A DNA stretch of 57,412 nucleotides from the NCBI GenBank assembly GCA_029071325.1, contig JAIEAP010000017.1, positions 1 through 57,412 of the forward strand. Reading direction: 5' to 3'. A model generated the notes under the pieces. That model ran no database searches. It saw only the letters and a program-made list of their open reading frames with translations, and was not told where the DNA came from. The position numbers and the translations under genes were made by a program. Shown here piece after piece: positions 1 to 7,795 of the stretch (positions within the stretch are counted from its first letter, which is position 1; the number at the start of each line of letters is the position of its first letter). The DNA comes from Lachnospiraceae bacterium (GTDB taxonomy: Bacteria; Bacillota; Clostridia; Lachnospirales; Lachnospiraceae).

Positions 1-34
1 TTCATGATTAATCCGGAATACTCTATTGCCTCTT

Positions 35-68
35 GTCTCGTGGGCTCGGAGATGTGGATAAGAGAAAG
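35..68 (+). other. Illumina Nextera adapter remnant (assembly artefact)
   Basis: These 34 bases match the Nextera read-2 transposase adapter (starting GTCTCGTGGGCTCGG and ending in the mosaic end) at 32 of 34 positions. The differences are at 57 (G for T) and 66 (A for C). Read in the frame of the first ORF it gives CLVGSEMWIRE, close to the familiar adapter translation CLVGSEMCIRD. Bases 1-34 before it are therefore of uncertain origin and may be chimeric. Confidence 0.93.
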
Positions 69-69
69 C

Positions 70-213
70 GATATCCTGGTAAACGGTGCAGACATCACTA
101 CGATGGAAATCGCATTTGCTCCACAGGTAACCAAACAGTACAACCCGGTTCTGTGCGAGAAGCTGAACATTACCGTTCCCGAGGATTACGTAGCAATGGA
201 CATGTCCGAATAA
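70..213 (+). CDS. ABC transporter substrate-binding protein, C-terminal fragment (TrpX-like)
   Basis: Only about the last 47 residues are present, ending MDMSE. The tail (AFAPQVTKQYNPVLCEKL, then NITVPEDY) resembles the C-terminus of the lipoprotein-type substrate-binding proteins of the ABC_sub_bind/TrpX family, extracellular receptors linked to tryptophan or other small-molecule uptake. The reading frame stays open upstream into the adapter at 35-68, so the apparent start at position 4 is artificial and the real N-terminus is off the contig. The permease and ATPase of the same transporter follow directly (67-nt gap), which supports the assignment. The substrate is inferred from family context only. 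Confidence 0.75.
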   Translation, partial: DILVNGADITTMEIAFAPQVTKQYNPVLCEKLNITVPEDYVAMDMSE

Positions 214-280
214 ACCTGGTTTCACCGTTCAGCCGCCGGCTGAACGGTTGCCATTTAGCAAAGAGAATGCGGAGGCATTT

Positions 281-1219
281 ATGTTAAATATTGCAGATTT
301 ACTGAACGCAATGCCGGGCGCTATCTCCCAGGGGCTTATCTGGGGAATTATGGCAATCGGTGTATACCTTACATACAAGATTCTGGATGTTGCCGATCTG
401 ACAGTGGACGGAACCATGAGCCTTGGAGGTGCAGTCTGTGTCACCATGCTCATGAACGGATATAACATCTGGATATCCATTATTGCCGCTACTATCGCCG
501 GCATGCTGGCAGGTCTTGTAACAGGCATTTTCCATACCTTTATGGGAATCCCTGTACTGCTGGCCGGAATCCTGACCCAGTTGGGTCTGTATTCCGTCAA
601 CCTAGCTGTTCTGAAGGGCAAAGCCAACCAGGGCGTCAGCGCAGACAACTATGATCTGATCGTGTCTCTGCGCTATGTGAAAAATGTTCCCTTTTATAAA
701 AACAGCATATTTGTGGTAACCATTTTCATCGTCGTAATCATCGCGGTGCTTTATTGGTTCTTTGGCACAGCAAGAGGTTGTTCTATCCGTGCTACCGGCT
801 GTAACCCCAACATGAGCCGTGCCCAGGGAATCAACACGGGCTTTAATACGGTTCTGGGGCTTATGCTCTCCAACGGTCTGGTAGGCCTTGCAAGCGCCCT
901 CTATGCGCAATATCAGGGATTTGCAGATATCAATGCCGGCCGGGGCGCCATCGTAATCGGTCTGGCCGCTGTCATCATCGGTCTGGTACTGTTCGAACGG
1001 ATTTTCCGCAATTTCGCCCTGAAGCTGCTGGCTGTGGCACTGGGAGCTGTTATCTACTATATTGTACTTCAGGTCGTGATCTGGTTCGGGCTTGACACCA
1101 ATTACCTGAAACTATTATCCGCCCTTGTAGTTGCAGTCTTCCTGGCCATCCCATTCTGGAAGAAAAAGTTCTTTACCAAGCCGATACAGAAAGGAGCGGA
1201 AACCAATGCTGGAAATTGA
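281..1219 (+). CDS. ABC transporter permease, branched-chain/TrpY type
   Basis: A 312-residue integral membrane protein with about eight to nine hydrophobic segments, of the BPD_transp_2 (LivH/RbsC-like) permease family. It would form the channel of the importer whose receptor ends at 213 and whose ATPase starts at 1206. I chose ATG 281 rather than TTG 248 because GGAGG sits at 271-275, five bases upstream. The cluster matches the substrate-binding/permease/ATPase triad often annotated as a tryptophan or ABC-sub-bind transporter in Firmicutes. Substrate is not shown by the sequence. The reading frame overlaps the ATPase gene by 14 nt, so the two are translationally coupled. Confidence 0.88.
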   Translation: MLNIADLLNAMPGAISQGLIWGIMAIGVYLTYKILDVADLTVDGTMSLGGAVCVTMLMNGYNIWISIIAATIAGMLAGLVTGIFHTFMGIPVLLAGILTQLGLYSVNLAVLKGKANQGVSADNYDLIVSLRYVKNVPFYKNSIFVVTIFIVVIIAVLYWFFGTARGCSIRATGCNPNMSRAQGINTGFNTVLGLMLSNGLVGLASALYAQYQGFADINAGRGAIVIGLAAVIIGLVLFERIFRNFALKLLAVALGAVIYYIVLQVVIWFGLDTNYLKLLSALVVAVFLAIPFWKKKFFTKPIQKGAETNAGN

Positions 1220-2000
1220 TCACATTTATAAAACCTTCAATCCCGGCACCATCAACGAAAAGACTGCTCTGAACGGCACCACTCTGTCCTTACAGGAAGG
1301 AGATTTCGTGACGGTCATCGGCGGCAACGGCGCCGGTAAATCCACGATGCTGAATGCCATTGCAGGCGTATGGCGTGTCGATCAGGGCAAGATTCTGATT
1401 GACGGCGTGGATGTCACCAAAATGAAGGAACACAAACGCGCCCGCTTCCTGGGCCGTGTATTCCAGGACCCCATGATGGGGACCACCGCCACCATGGGAA
1501 TTGACGAGAACCTTGCTCTGGCCGCGCGCCGCGGAATGCACAGAGGCTTAGGCTCCGGCATTACCAAAAAGGAGCGGGAGAATTACAAAGAGCTCTTAAA
1601 GGAACTGGAACTTGGTCTGGAGGATCGTCTCACATCCAAGGTAGGACTGCTCTCCGGAGGACAGCGTCAGGCGCTGACTCTTCTTATGGCAACCCTGCAG
1701 AAACCCAAGGTTCTGCTGCTGGATGAGCACACCGCCGCTCTCGATCCCAAAACAGCCGCCAAGGTACTGGCTCTCTCCGACAAAATTGTATCGGAGCACA
1801 ATCTGACTACCCTGATGGTAACCCACAATATGCGGGATGCCATTGCACATGGCAACCGTCTGATTATGATGAACGAAGGTCAGGTCATACTGGATATCTC
1901 CGGCGAGGAGAAAAAGCATCTCACGGTAGAGAATCTCCTGGACAAATTCGAACAGGTCAGCGGCGAGGAATTTGCCAATGACAAGGCGCTGCTGTCTTAA
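1206..2000 (+). CDS. ABC transporter ATP-binding protein (TrpZ-like)
   Basis: 264 residues, a single ABC ATPase domain powering the upstream permease on the cytoplasmic face. Visible motifs are Walker A GGNGAGKST, Q-loop, signature LSGGQRQAL, Walker B VLLLDEH and the switch histidine in VTHNM. The Walker B is followed by DEHTAALDP rather than the usual DEPT, a variant typical of this transporter subgroup. ATG 1206 is preceded by AAAGGAG about nine bases upstream and overlaps the end of the permease gene. The longer reading frame from 1131 is the out-of-frame permease tail. It is the last gene of the operon, followed by a strong terminator. Confidence 0.9.
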   Translation: MLEIDHIYKTFNPGTINEKTALNGTTLSLQEGDFVTVIGGNGAGKSTMLNAIAGVWRVDQGKILIDGVDVTKMKEHKRARFLGRVFQDPMMGTTATMGIDENLALAARRGMHRGLGSGITKKERENYKELLKELELGLEDRLTSKVGLLSGGQRQALTLLMATLQKPKVLLLDEHTAALDPKTAAKVLALSDKIVSEHNLTTLMVTHNMRDAIAHGNRLIMMNEGQVILDISGEEKKHLTVENLLDKFEQVSGEEFANDKALLS

Positions 2001-2033
2001 TCCGCATATACATTTTTGTCATATCGTAATTTC

Positions 2034-2076
2034 AAAACGTCTGCCACACAGTGCAATCGCCGGTGGCAGACGTTTT
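2034..2076. terminator. Bidirectional intrinsic terminator
   Basis: A perfect 14-bp stem (AAAACGTCTGCCAC at 2034-2047 with its complement at 2063-2076) with A and T runs on both sides. It lies between the convergent ABC operon (ends 2000) and recD2 (ends 2090) and can serve both. Confidence 0.88.
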
Positions 2077-2089
2077 ATTAATCCTTTAT

Positions 2090-4291
2090 TTAATTTTCTT
2101 CCAGCCGCGCCCGCAGTCCGCTGTAACGGGTCTGCTCTGTCACGTTCTGTTCCATCTCATAGAAGCACTTCTCATTCCCCACCAGCGTCACACACTTTCT
2201 GGCACGGGTCACCGCCGTGTACAGGAGGTTCCGGTTCATCAGCATTCTAGGACCCGACAACAACGGAATCACTACAGCAGGATACTCACTTCCCTGCGAC
2301 TTGTGGATCGTGATGGCATATGCAAGTTCCAACTCCTCCATGAGTTTAAAAGGATACTCCACCACTTTGTCCTCATCATAGACCACCGTTATCGTTTCCT
2401 TATACTCATTGATTTCCCGGATAATACCGGTATCGCCATTAAACACACCGGTTCCACGATCTACCGCAAATCCATATCTGCTGAGGACTTCCCATTCCAG
2501 TTGGTAATTATTCTTAATCTGCATGACCTTGTCACCCTCCCGGAACACACGGTCTCCATATTCTTTCTCTTTTTTATCCGCCGCCGGTGGATTTAAGAAT
2601 TTCTGCAATATCACATTCAGGCGTTCCACCCCGAGATTCCCTTTTCGCATAGGCGTCAACACCTGTATATCATAAGGCGACGCATTCACGAATTTGGGCA
2701 GCTTCTGGGTGATCAGCTGCAGTACCACATTGATAATGACGTCTGCCTCATAACGCTTCAAAAAAAAGAAATCCATACTCTTATTATCCAGAGAAACCGG
2801 TTCTCCACGGTTGATCTTATGAGCATTGACAATGATATCGCTCTGGGACGCCTGCCGGAATATTTTCGTCAACTGCACCACATGAAACTGCCGGCTGTCA
2901 ATGATGTCCTTCAGCACGCTTCCCGGTCCCACGCTGGGCAGCTGGTTCACATCCCCCACCAGTATCAGTCTGGTTCCCGCCACCATTGCCTTTAACAGCG
3001 CATTCATCAGATGAATATCCACCATGGACATCTCATCTACAATTACCACATCCGTCTCTAAAGGATTGTTCTCGTTCCGCTCAAATCCGGCATTTCCTTC
3101 CATCCCGCCATTTAATTCCAGCATACGGTGAATGGTCTTCGCCTCATAACCGGTCATTTCACTCATGCGCTTTGCAGCCCGGCCGGTAGGTGCAGCCAGA
3201 AAAATATCTAATCCCTCCAGTTCAAAATACTTGATAATGCTGTTGATGGTAGTAGTCTTACCTGTTCCCGGACCGCCAGTAATGATCAGCAGACCACTTC
3301 GTACTGCTTCCCGGACCGCTTCCTGCTGATGCTCGTCTAGCTGCATGCCTGTCCGGTTCTCGATCTGTGCAAGCCGCTGTGTAATTTCTGCGTCTGTCAC
3401 ATCATAGGAGATATCCAATCCCTTCAGCATAAGCGCGGTATTTGCCTCTGTGTAATAAAGCGAAGATGCATAAATCTGCGTCTCATCCTCTTGCTGTTTC
3501 AAGATGAGCTTGCGTTCAATGGCAAGATCCATGTAATGCTTTTCAATATACTCCGCCTCTACCTCCAACATTTCACTTGCCCGTTCTGTCAATTGCCGCT
3601 GCGGCAGATACGTATGCCCTTCACCAGATGCCTGTATCAATGTATAGAGGATGCCGCTGCGAATGCGAAAATCCGAATCCGTCCGTATCCCTACACGCTT
3701 TGCAATCTCATCCGCAATCCGAAATCCCACACCGCTGATATCATCCGCCAGCCGGTAGGGATTTTCCTGTAAAATGCCATACACTTCCTGCCCGTACGCC
3801 TGATATATCTTCACCGCCAGATTCAAGGTAATTCCATACTTCTGAAGAAAGATCATCGCCTGGCGCAAATCACGTTTCTCCGCCACCTGATCAGAAATCT
3901 CCATAGCTTTACGCTCGCTGATTCCCTTAATCTCCGCCAGCCGTTCTGGTTCCTCCTCGATAATCCGAAAGGTATCCGTCTTAAACCTGCGCACAATCCG
4001 CGCTGCCAATGCCGCTCCGATTCCCTTGATCGCGCCGGAACCCAGATAACGCTCAATAGACAGCTCGTCGGTGGGTGCCTTTTCCATATAGCTTTCCACC
4101 TTCAGCTGTCTACCATAAGTCGGATGGGATATATAATCACCCACCACTTCTATATTCTCGCCTTCACTGACCTCCGAAAAAGTTCCCACGCAGGTAATCT
4201 CTTCCTCCTGGGTCACAAGCACCAATACGGTATAGCCGTTATCGGCATTCCGATATATAATGTGATCTATGTATCCCGTCAGTGTCTCCAT
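2090..4291 (-). CDS. recD2: ATP-dependent 5'-3' DNA helicase, RecD2/YrrC family
   Basis: 733 residues, the usual RecD2 length. The N-terminal part (about 1-100) is OB-like, followed by helix-hairpin-helix segments (GSGAIKGIGAALA, IKGISERKAMEI, ISGVGFRIADEIA) and a superfamily 1B motor. Walker A is GGPGTGKTT, motif II VVIVDEMSMVD, and the C-terminal motifs are AITIHKSQGSEY and LLYTAVTRARK. RecD2 proteins unwind DNA 5' to 3' without RecBC and act in replication-fork and mismatch-repair functions. There is no clear ribosome-binding site: the ATG lies one base after the stop of the flagellar rod-binding gene, so it probably depends on coupling. The linkage to flagellar genes is positional and need not mean function. 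Confidence 0.93.
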   Translation of the reverse strand: METLTGYIDHIIYRNADNGYTVLVLVTQEEEITCVGTFSEVSEGENIEVVGDYISHPTYGRQLKVESYMEKAPTDELSIERYLGSGAIKGIGAALAARIVRRFKTDTFRIIEEEPERLAEIKGISERKAMEISDQVAEKRDLRQAMIFLQKYGITLNLAVKIYQAYGQEVYGILQENPYRLADDISGVGFRIADEIAKRVGIRTDSDFRIRSGILYTLIQASGEGHTYLPQRQLTERASEMLEVEAEYIEKHYMDLAIERKLILKQQEDETQIYASSLYYTEANTALMLKGLDISYDVTDAEITQRLAQIENRTGMQLDEHQQEAVREAVRSGLLIITGGPGTGKTTTINSIIKYFELEGLDIFLAAPTGRAAKRMSEMTGYEAKTIHRMLELNGGMEGNAGFERNENNPLETDVVIVDEMSMVDIHLMNALLKAMVAGTRLILVGDVNQLPSVGPGSVLKDIIDSRQFHVVQLTKIFRQASQSDIIVNAHKINRGEPVSLDNKSMDFFFLKRYEADVIINVVLQLITQKLPKFVNASPYDIQVLTPMRKGNLGVERLNVILQKFLNPPAADKKEKEYGDRVFREGDKVMQIKNNYQLEWEVLSRYGFAVDRGTGVFNGDTGIIREINEYKETITVVYDEDKVVEYPFKLMEELELAYAITIHKSQGSEYPAVVIPLLSGPRMLMNRNLLYTAVTRARKCVTLVGNEKCFYEMEQNVTEQTRYSGLRARLEEN

Positions 4292-4292
4292 A

Positions 4293-4652
4293 TCAAATAT
4301 TATAGTTACGTTTCATCTGTTCGTACAATTGCTGTGCCAGACTATTGCTTCCGGAATTCTGTTCCACAGACTGGCTGGCAACCTGCTGGATCATCTCATC
4401 CATGTAATAATCCATTAACTGGGAATTCGCAACATCACTGTTCTCATTTTCAGGTATTGTCTTCTTCATTTCTTTGAATACCTGCTCCATAAAGTATGCT
4501 TCAAATTCCTTGCAGACCGCCATTAACTCATCATCGGTAGCCTGGGACAAATCACCCTTCAGCGTATTCTCCAATCCTGCCGCACTGCTATTAGAAGCCT
4601 GTGTTGCGGCACTGTTCAACATCGTCGCAATATTATCTACTGACAAACTCAT
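4293..4652 (-). CDS. Flagellar rod-binding protein (FlgJ N-terminal domain type)
   Basis: 119 residues. The core (EFEAYFMEQVFKEMKK, then a short linker and MDYYMDEMIQQVA) is the Rod-binding domain found at the N-terminus of FlgJ, which caps the growing flagellar rod. The muramidase half seen in proteobacterial FlgJ is absent, as is normal in Firmicutes. I start at ATG 4652 because GAGGT lies six bases upstream; GTG 4658 has no site. It follows the rod gene ending at 4676 and touches recD2. Position in a rod-gene cluster supports the call. Confidence 0.85.
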   Translation of the reverse strand: MSLSVDNIATMLNSAATQASNSSAAGLENTLKGDLSQATDDELMAVCKEFEAYFMEQVFKEMKKTIPENENSDVANSQLMDYYMDEMIQQVASQSVEQNSGSNSLAQQLYEQMKRNYNI

Positions 4653-4675
4653 ATCCACACCTCACTTGCTATCTG

Positions 4676-5491
4676 TTAGCGTCTCAACTGATTTGCCTGT
4701 CCCAGCATCTCATCTGCCGCCTGAATTGCTTTGGAATTCAATTCATAAGCCCTCTGCGCCACGATCATATTTACCATTTCATCTGCCACATTGACGTTGG
4801 AGCCTTCCAGATAGTTCTGGCATATACGGCTTCTGATCAAACCGGGATTCGTTGCCTCGTTTAGCGCGGGACCGGACGCCTCCGTCACCCGAAGCAGACT
4901 TCTGCTATCCTTCTCCAGTCCCTGTGGATTGGTAAACTGGAATACGCCGATATCAACTCCCATATCGATAGTATTTTCATCTGCATCCTTATAATAAAAA
5001 TGTCCATCATTGGATACAACCAGAGAATTCACATTCACATCATTCGGTACCACAATAGGATTTCCTGCGGTATCCAACACCCTAAGCCCCGACTGATCGC
5101 ACAATGTAACGCCGTCAACGCCTATGCTCCAGCCAAACTTGCCGTTTCTGGTATAGCAGGTCTCTCCATTCTCATCCAGTACTGCAAAGAAACCCTTCCC
5201 CTCCAGTGCAAATGCCGTGTTGCTGGAATTGGCAAGCAGCGGTCCATTGGTAAAATCCGAAGTAATGGAAGCCACCCTGGTTCCAAGTCCTACCTGTGCA
5301 GGAATCGGCTTCTGTACTCCATTAGCCGAAGTAGTTATGGTCTGTATGTTCTGGTATAACAGAGACTTAAATTCCGCGTTCTCTGCCTTATATCCTGTGG
5401 TATTCACATTGGATAGGTTGTTAGAAATGGAATCAATATTTGTTTGCTGGGCGATCATTCCTGTCGCAGCAGTCCACAATGCTCTCATCAT
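4676..5491 (-). CDS. flhP: Flagellar basal-body rod/hook protein, FlgG family (FlhP-like)
   Basis: 271 residues. The N-terminus has the flagellar rod motif MIAQQTNIDSISNNLSNVNTTGY, shown here only in part (SISNNLSNVNTTGYK), and the C-terminus has NVADEMVNMIVAQRAYELN, so both conserved coiled ends of distal-rod proteins are intact. These subunits are exported by the flagellar type III system and polymerise into the rod. Gene order after mbl matches mbl-flhO-flhP of Bacillus, so I use flhP; many annotations would say flgG. An AGGAG lies ten bases before the ATG. A sigma-D-like promoter at 5568-5595 precedes it, so it may be separately transcribed from mbl-flhO. Confidence 0.88.
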   Translation of the reverse strand: MMRALWTAATGMIAQQTNIDSISNNLSNVNTTGYKAENAEFKSLLYQNIQTITTSANGVQKPIPAQVGLGTRVASITSDFTNGPLLANSSNTAFALEGKGFFAVLDENGETCYTRNGKFGWSIGVDGVTLCDQSGLRVLDTAGNPIVVPNDVNVNSLVVSNDGHFYYKDADENTIDMGVDIGVFQFTNPQGLEKDSRSLLRVTEASGPALNEATNPGLIRSRICQNYLEGSNVNVADEMVNMIVAQRAYELNSKAIQAADEMLGQANQLRR

Positions 5492-5567
5492 ATGCTTTGC
5501 GCTCCTTTTCGTTTATGCGCCTTCCCTGGACAATAAATTCAGACATACCTGTCTATATATAGGATAT

Positions 5568-5595
5568 ATATCGGCAGGATGCCTGATTTACTTTA
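5568..5595 (-). promoter_or_regulatory. Sigma-D (FliA-type) flagellar promoter for the 5491 gene
   Basis: On the minus strand TAAA (5595-5592) and GCCGATAT (5575-5568) are separated by 16 bases. The consensus of this sigma factor is TAAA, 15 bases, GCCGATAA, so the -10 is almost perfect and spacing is one base long. A second copy with the same 16-base spacing occurs at 32609-32636. Confidence 0.72.
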
Positions 5596-5603
5596 CATAA
5601 TCA

Positions 5604-6404
5604 TTATAATTTACCTACATTATTTACCGCTTTATCCAAGGTAGAATCAATGGTCTGAATAATCTTCTGTCCTGCTTCGTATGCTCTGGTAATGGTGATC
5701 ATGTCCACCATTTCTGATACTACATTAATGTTGGACGCTTCCAACACTCCCTGCTCTACCGCCGCCTCAGAATCTATGATCTGTCCGCCGTCCACGATCT
5801 GATACATATTCTCGCCATACTTGCTGATATAATCATAATCAGCCACATCCACCACGCCTAACTGTGCAACTTCCTGATTATTCTGTACAATGGTGCCGTC
5901 CGACAGCACCGTGAATTCTGCCGTGGGATCTAATTGTATGTAGCTTGCAGGTCCCGGATTACCAGCCAGCGCCCCCGCCTTATTCATGACGTAATCCCCG
6001 TCCTTCGTCACCAGATATCCCTCTCTGGTCACAGCAAAGGCTCCGTCGCGGGTTAGCTTCATAAATGTCTCACCCTGCTTGTTCGTATACGAAATGGCAA
6101 AAAAACCTTCACCATCAATAGCCATATCCGCATTCCGATCCGTCACCTTGAAATTACCCTGCGTAAAATCAGTATAATTCTCTCCGATCCGCACTCCCAA
6201 GCTGATGCCGCCCAATCCCACCGGCAGCTTAGCGCTGGAAGAATCTTTAATCCGTATCGCCAGTTCATCAGCAAAAGCTCGATTCGTGGTCCCTTCCTTC
6301 TTATAACCATTTGTGTCTGCATTCGCAAGATTGTTTGAGAGAATATCCAATCTGTTCTGCTCGTCAATCATGCCCAGCCAGGATGTGTATAAACCTTTTA
6401 CCAT
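5604..6404 (-). CDS. flhO: Flagellar basal-body rod/hook protein (FlhO-like, FlgF/FlgG family)
   Basis: 266 residues, paralogous to the next gene. The N-terminal motif ILSNNLANADTNGYKK and C-terminal NVVSEMVDMITITRAYEAG mark a complete flagellar rod/hook protein. Its product is exported and assembled in the periplasmic-equivalent rod. A GGAGG seven bases before ATG 6404 sets the start. It lies 33 bases downstream of mbl, in the order known from Bacillus (mbl-flhO-flhP). Rod proteins of this family differ little, so assignment to proximal or distal rod is inference. Confidence 0.87.
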   Translation of the reverse strand: MVKGLYTSWLGMIDEQNRLDILSNNLANADTNGYKKEGTTNRAFADELAIRIKDSSSAKLPVGLGGISLGVRIGENYTDFTQGNFKVTDRNADMAIDGEGFFAISYTNKQGETFMKLTRDGAFAVTREGYLVTKDGDYVMNKAGALAGNPGPASYIQLDPTAEFTVLSDGTIVQNNQEVAQLGVVDVADYDYISKYGENMYQIVDGGQIIDSEAAVEQGVLEASNINVVSEMVDMITITRAYEAGQKIIQTIDSTLDKAVNNVGKL

Positions 6405-6437
6405 ATCCTTTCCTCCTTCGGGACCTTCCCTGTCCTT

Positions 6438-7433
6438 TTAGTCATCGTCTCGCTTCCCTGCCAGGAACTCTACAAATTTTCCGGTTCCTATTGCCACACA
6501 GGTCATGGGCTCATCCGCAGTCATGGTATTGATTCCGGTCTTATCCTCGATCAATTCTTCCAATCCGCGAAGAAGTGCTCCTCCTCCTGTCAGGACTATG
6601 CCTCTGTCCGCCACATCTGCAGCCAGTTCCGGCGGAGTCTTCTCCAATACGCTGTGTACGGCTTCCACAATCTGTAACGTCGGCTCGCGAAGTGCCTCCT
6701 CGGTCTCCTCGGAGGATACCTTCACCGTCTTAGGCAGACCGGTTACCAGATTACGTCCTCTGACATCCATGCTCTCTGCCTGTGCCAACGGAAAACAGGT
6801 TCCTATCTTGATCTTGATATCTTCTGCCGTCCGCTCACCGATCAACAAATTATGCTTCTTTCTCATATATCGGACAATTGCCTCGTCAAAATCATCCCCT
6901 GCTATCTTAATGGAAGTACTTACCACAGAACCTCCCAACGAAATCACTGCAATATCCGCAGTTCCGCCTCCGATATCCACGATCATATTGCCACAGGGTC
7001 TGGCAATATCAATTCCCGCACCAATTGCTGCCGCAATAGGCTCTTCAATAATCGTCACTTCTCTGGCGCCCGCCTGGTAGGTTGCATCCTCCACCGCTTT
7101 CTTCTCCACTTCCGTTACCCCGCTGGGCACACAGACACTGATACGCGGCTTGCGGAAGCTCTTCTTCCCCAGAGCCTTCTGTATAAAATACTTGATCATC
7201 TTCTCTGTCACGGTATAATCAGAGATTACACCCTGGCGCAGTGGTCTGACCGCAACAATATTGCCCGGAGTCCTTCCGAGCATCAGACGCGCTTCTTCGC
7301 CGATCGCTTTGATTTTATTGGTATCACGGTCAAAGGCAACCACGGACGGCTCCTTTAACACGACACCCTTTCCCTTCATATATACCAATATACTGGCGGT
7401 ACCCAGATCAATTCCAATATCTGTTGAAAGCAT
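6438..7433 (-). CDS. mbl: Actin-like rod-shape protein Mbl/MreB
   Basis: 331 residues, normal for MreB family filaments that guide lateral wall synthesis at the inner membrane. Phosphate-1 motif IGIDLGTASILVY, phosphate-2 MIVDIGGGTADIAVIS and the adenosine motif VLTGGGALLRGLEELI are all present. I place the start at ATG 7433 (GAAAGGGG about nine bases before) instead of 7487, since the extra 18 residues are polar and unlike the family. The mreC and mreD genes are absent and flagellar genes follow, which favours the paralogue Mbl over MreB. A sigma-A promoter is visible at 7535-7562. Confidence 0.88.
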   Translation of the reverse strand: MLSTDIGIDLGTASILVYMKGKGVVLKEPSVVAFDRDTNKIKAIGEEARLMLGRTPGNIVAVRPLRQGVISDYTVTEKMIKYFIQKALGKKSFRKPRISVCVPSGVTEVEKKAVEDATYQAGAREVTIIEEPIAAAIGAGIDIARPCGNMIVDIGGGTADIAVISLGGSVVSTSIKIAGDDFDEAIVRYMRKKHNLLIGERTAEDIKIKIGTCFPLAQAESMDVRGRNLVTGLPKTVKVSSEETEEALREPTLQIVEAVHSVLEKTPPELAADVADRGIVLTGGGALLRGLEELIEDKTGINTMTADEPMTCVAIGTGKFVEFLAGKRDDD

Positions 7434-7534
7434 TGCTTTGTTTCCCCTTTCATCTGCCTCACTGTATGTTGATTCATCTGCCCGCAAATAGGCAGACTAC
7501 CTATCTAATCATATATTCTTACATATACAATCAC

Positions 7535-7562
7535 ATTATATACAATTAATGGCAAATTTCAA
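7535..7562 (-). promoter_or_regulatory. Sigma-A promoter for mbl
   Basis: Minus-strand TTGAAA (7562-7557), 16-base spacer and TATAAT (7540-7535), about 100 bases before the mbl start codon. A long leader (roughly 95 nt) follows. Confidence 0.65.
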
Positions 7563-7615
7563 AGCATTTTTTTCGTATTTATTCTTTTTTAAGGAATTCT
7601 CAAGATTTCTACGCA

Positions 7616-7776
7616 CCAGTTCAGCCATGAAATAGTGGCACAGATGCGTGAGTGCTTGCACACAAAGCATAAGTGCCGCTATTTCATGAACAGAACGCCT
7701 ATCTATGAGCAAAGTTAGCTGCGAAGCAGCGAGAAAGCGCCGCAGGCGCCTTTGCGAATGGCGTTGGCTGAACTGG
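7616..7776. repeat. Nested palindromic intergenic repeat, copy 1
   Basis: The non-coding gap between uvrA (ends 7796) and the mbl promoter holds two stacked inverted repeats. The outer arms are 12 bp perfect (CCAGTTCAGCCA at 7616-7627 with 7765-7776). Inside, CATGAAATAGTGGCAC (7626-7641) pairs with 7673-7688 apart from one G-T wobble. Further small hairpins (GCTGC..GCAGC and GCGCC..GGCGC) lie at 7719-7750. The segment CCTGCGGCGCTT (minus 7746-7735) and TGCTCATAG (minus 7711-7703) recur on the plus strand in the repeat at 48513-48679, suggesting one family of elements. No gene is seen in it. Confidence 0.7.
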
Positions 7777-7795
7777 CAATATTGGAGCGGCACCC

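Noticed and set aside
4-69. N-terminus of a 69-aa protein starting at position 4
   Set aside because: The first 22 residues translate an Illumina adapter and an unplaced 34-base end, so they do not belong to the transporter protein.
7563-7795. A 111-codon minus-strand frame at 7536-7871 in the mbl-uvrA gap
   Set aside because: It crosses the nested palindrome and the 3' end of uvrA, has no ribosome site and is not like a protein family.
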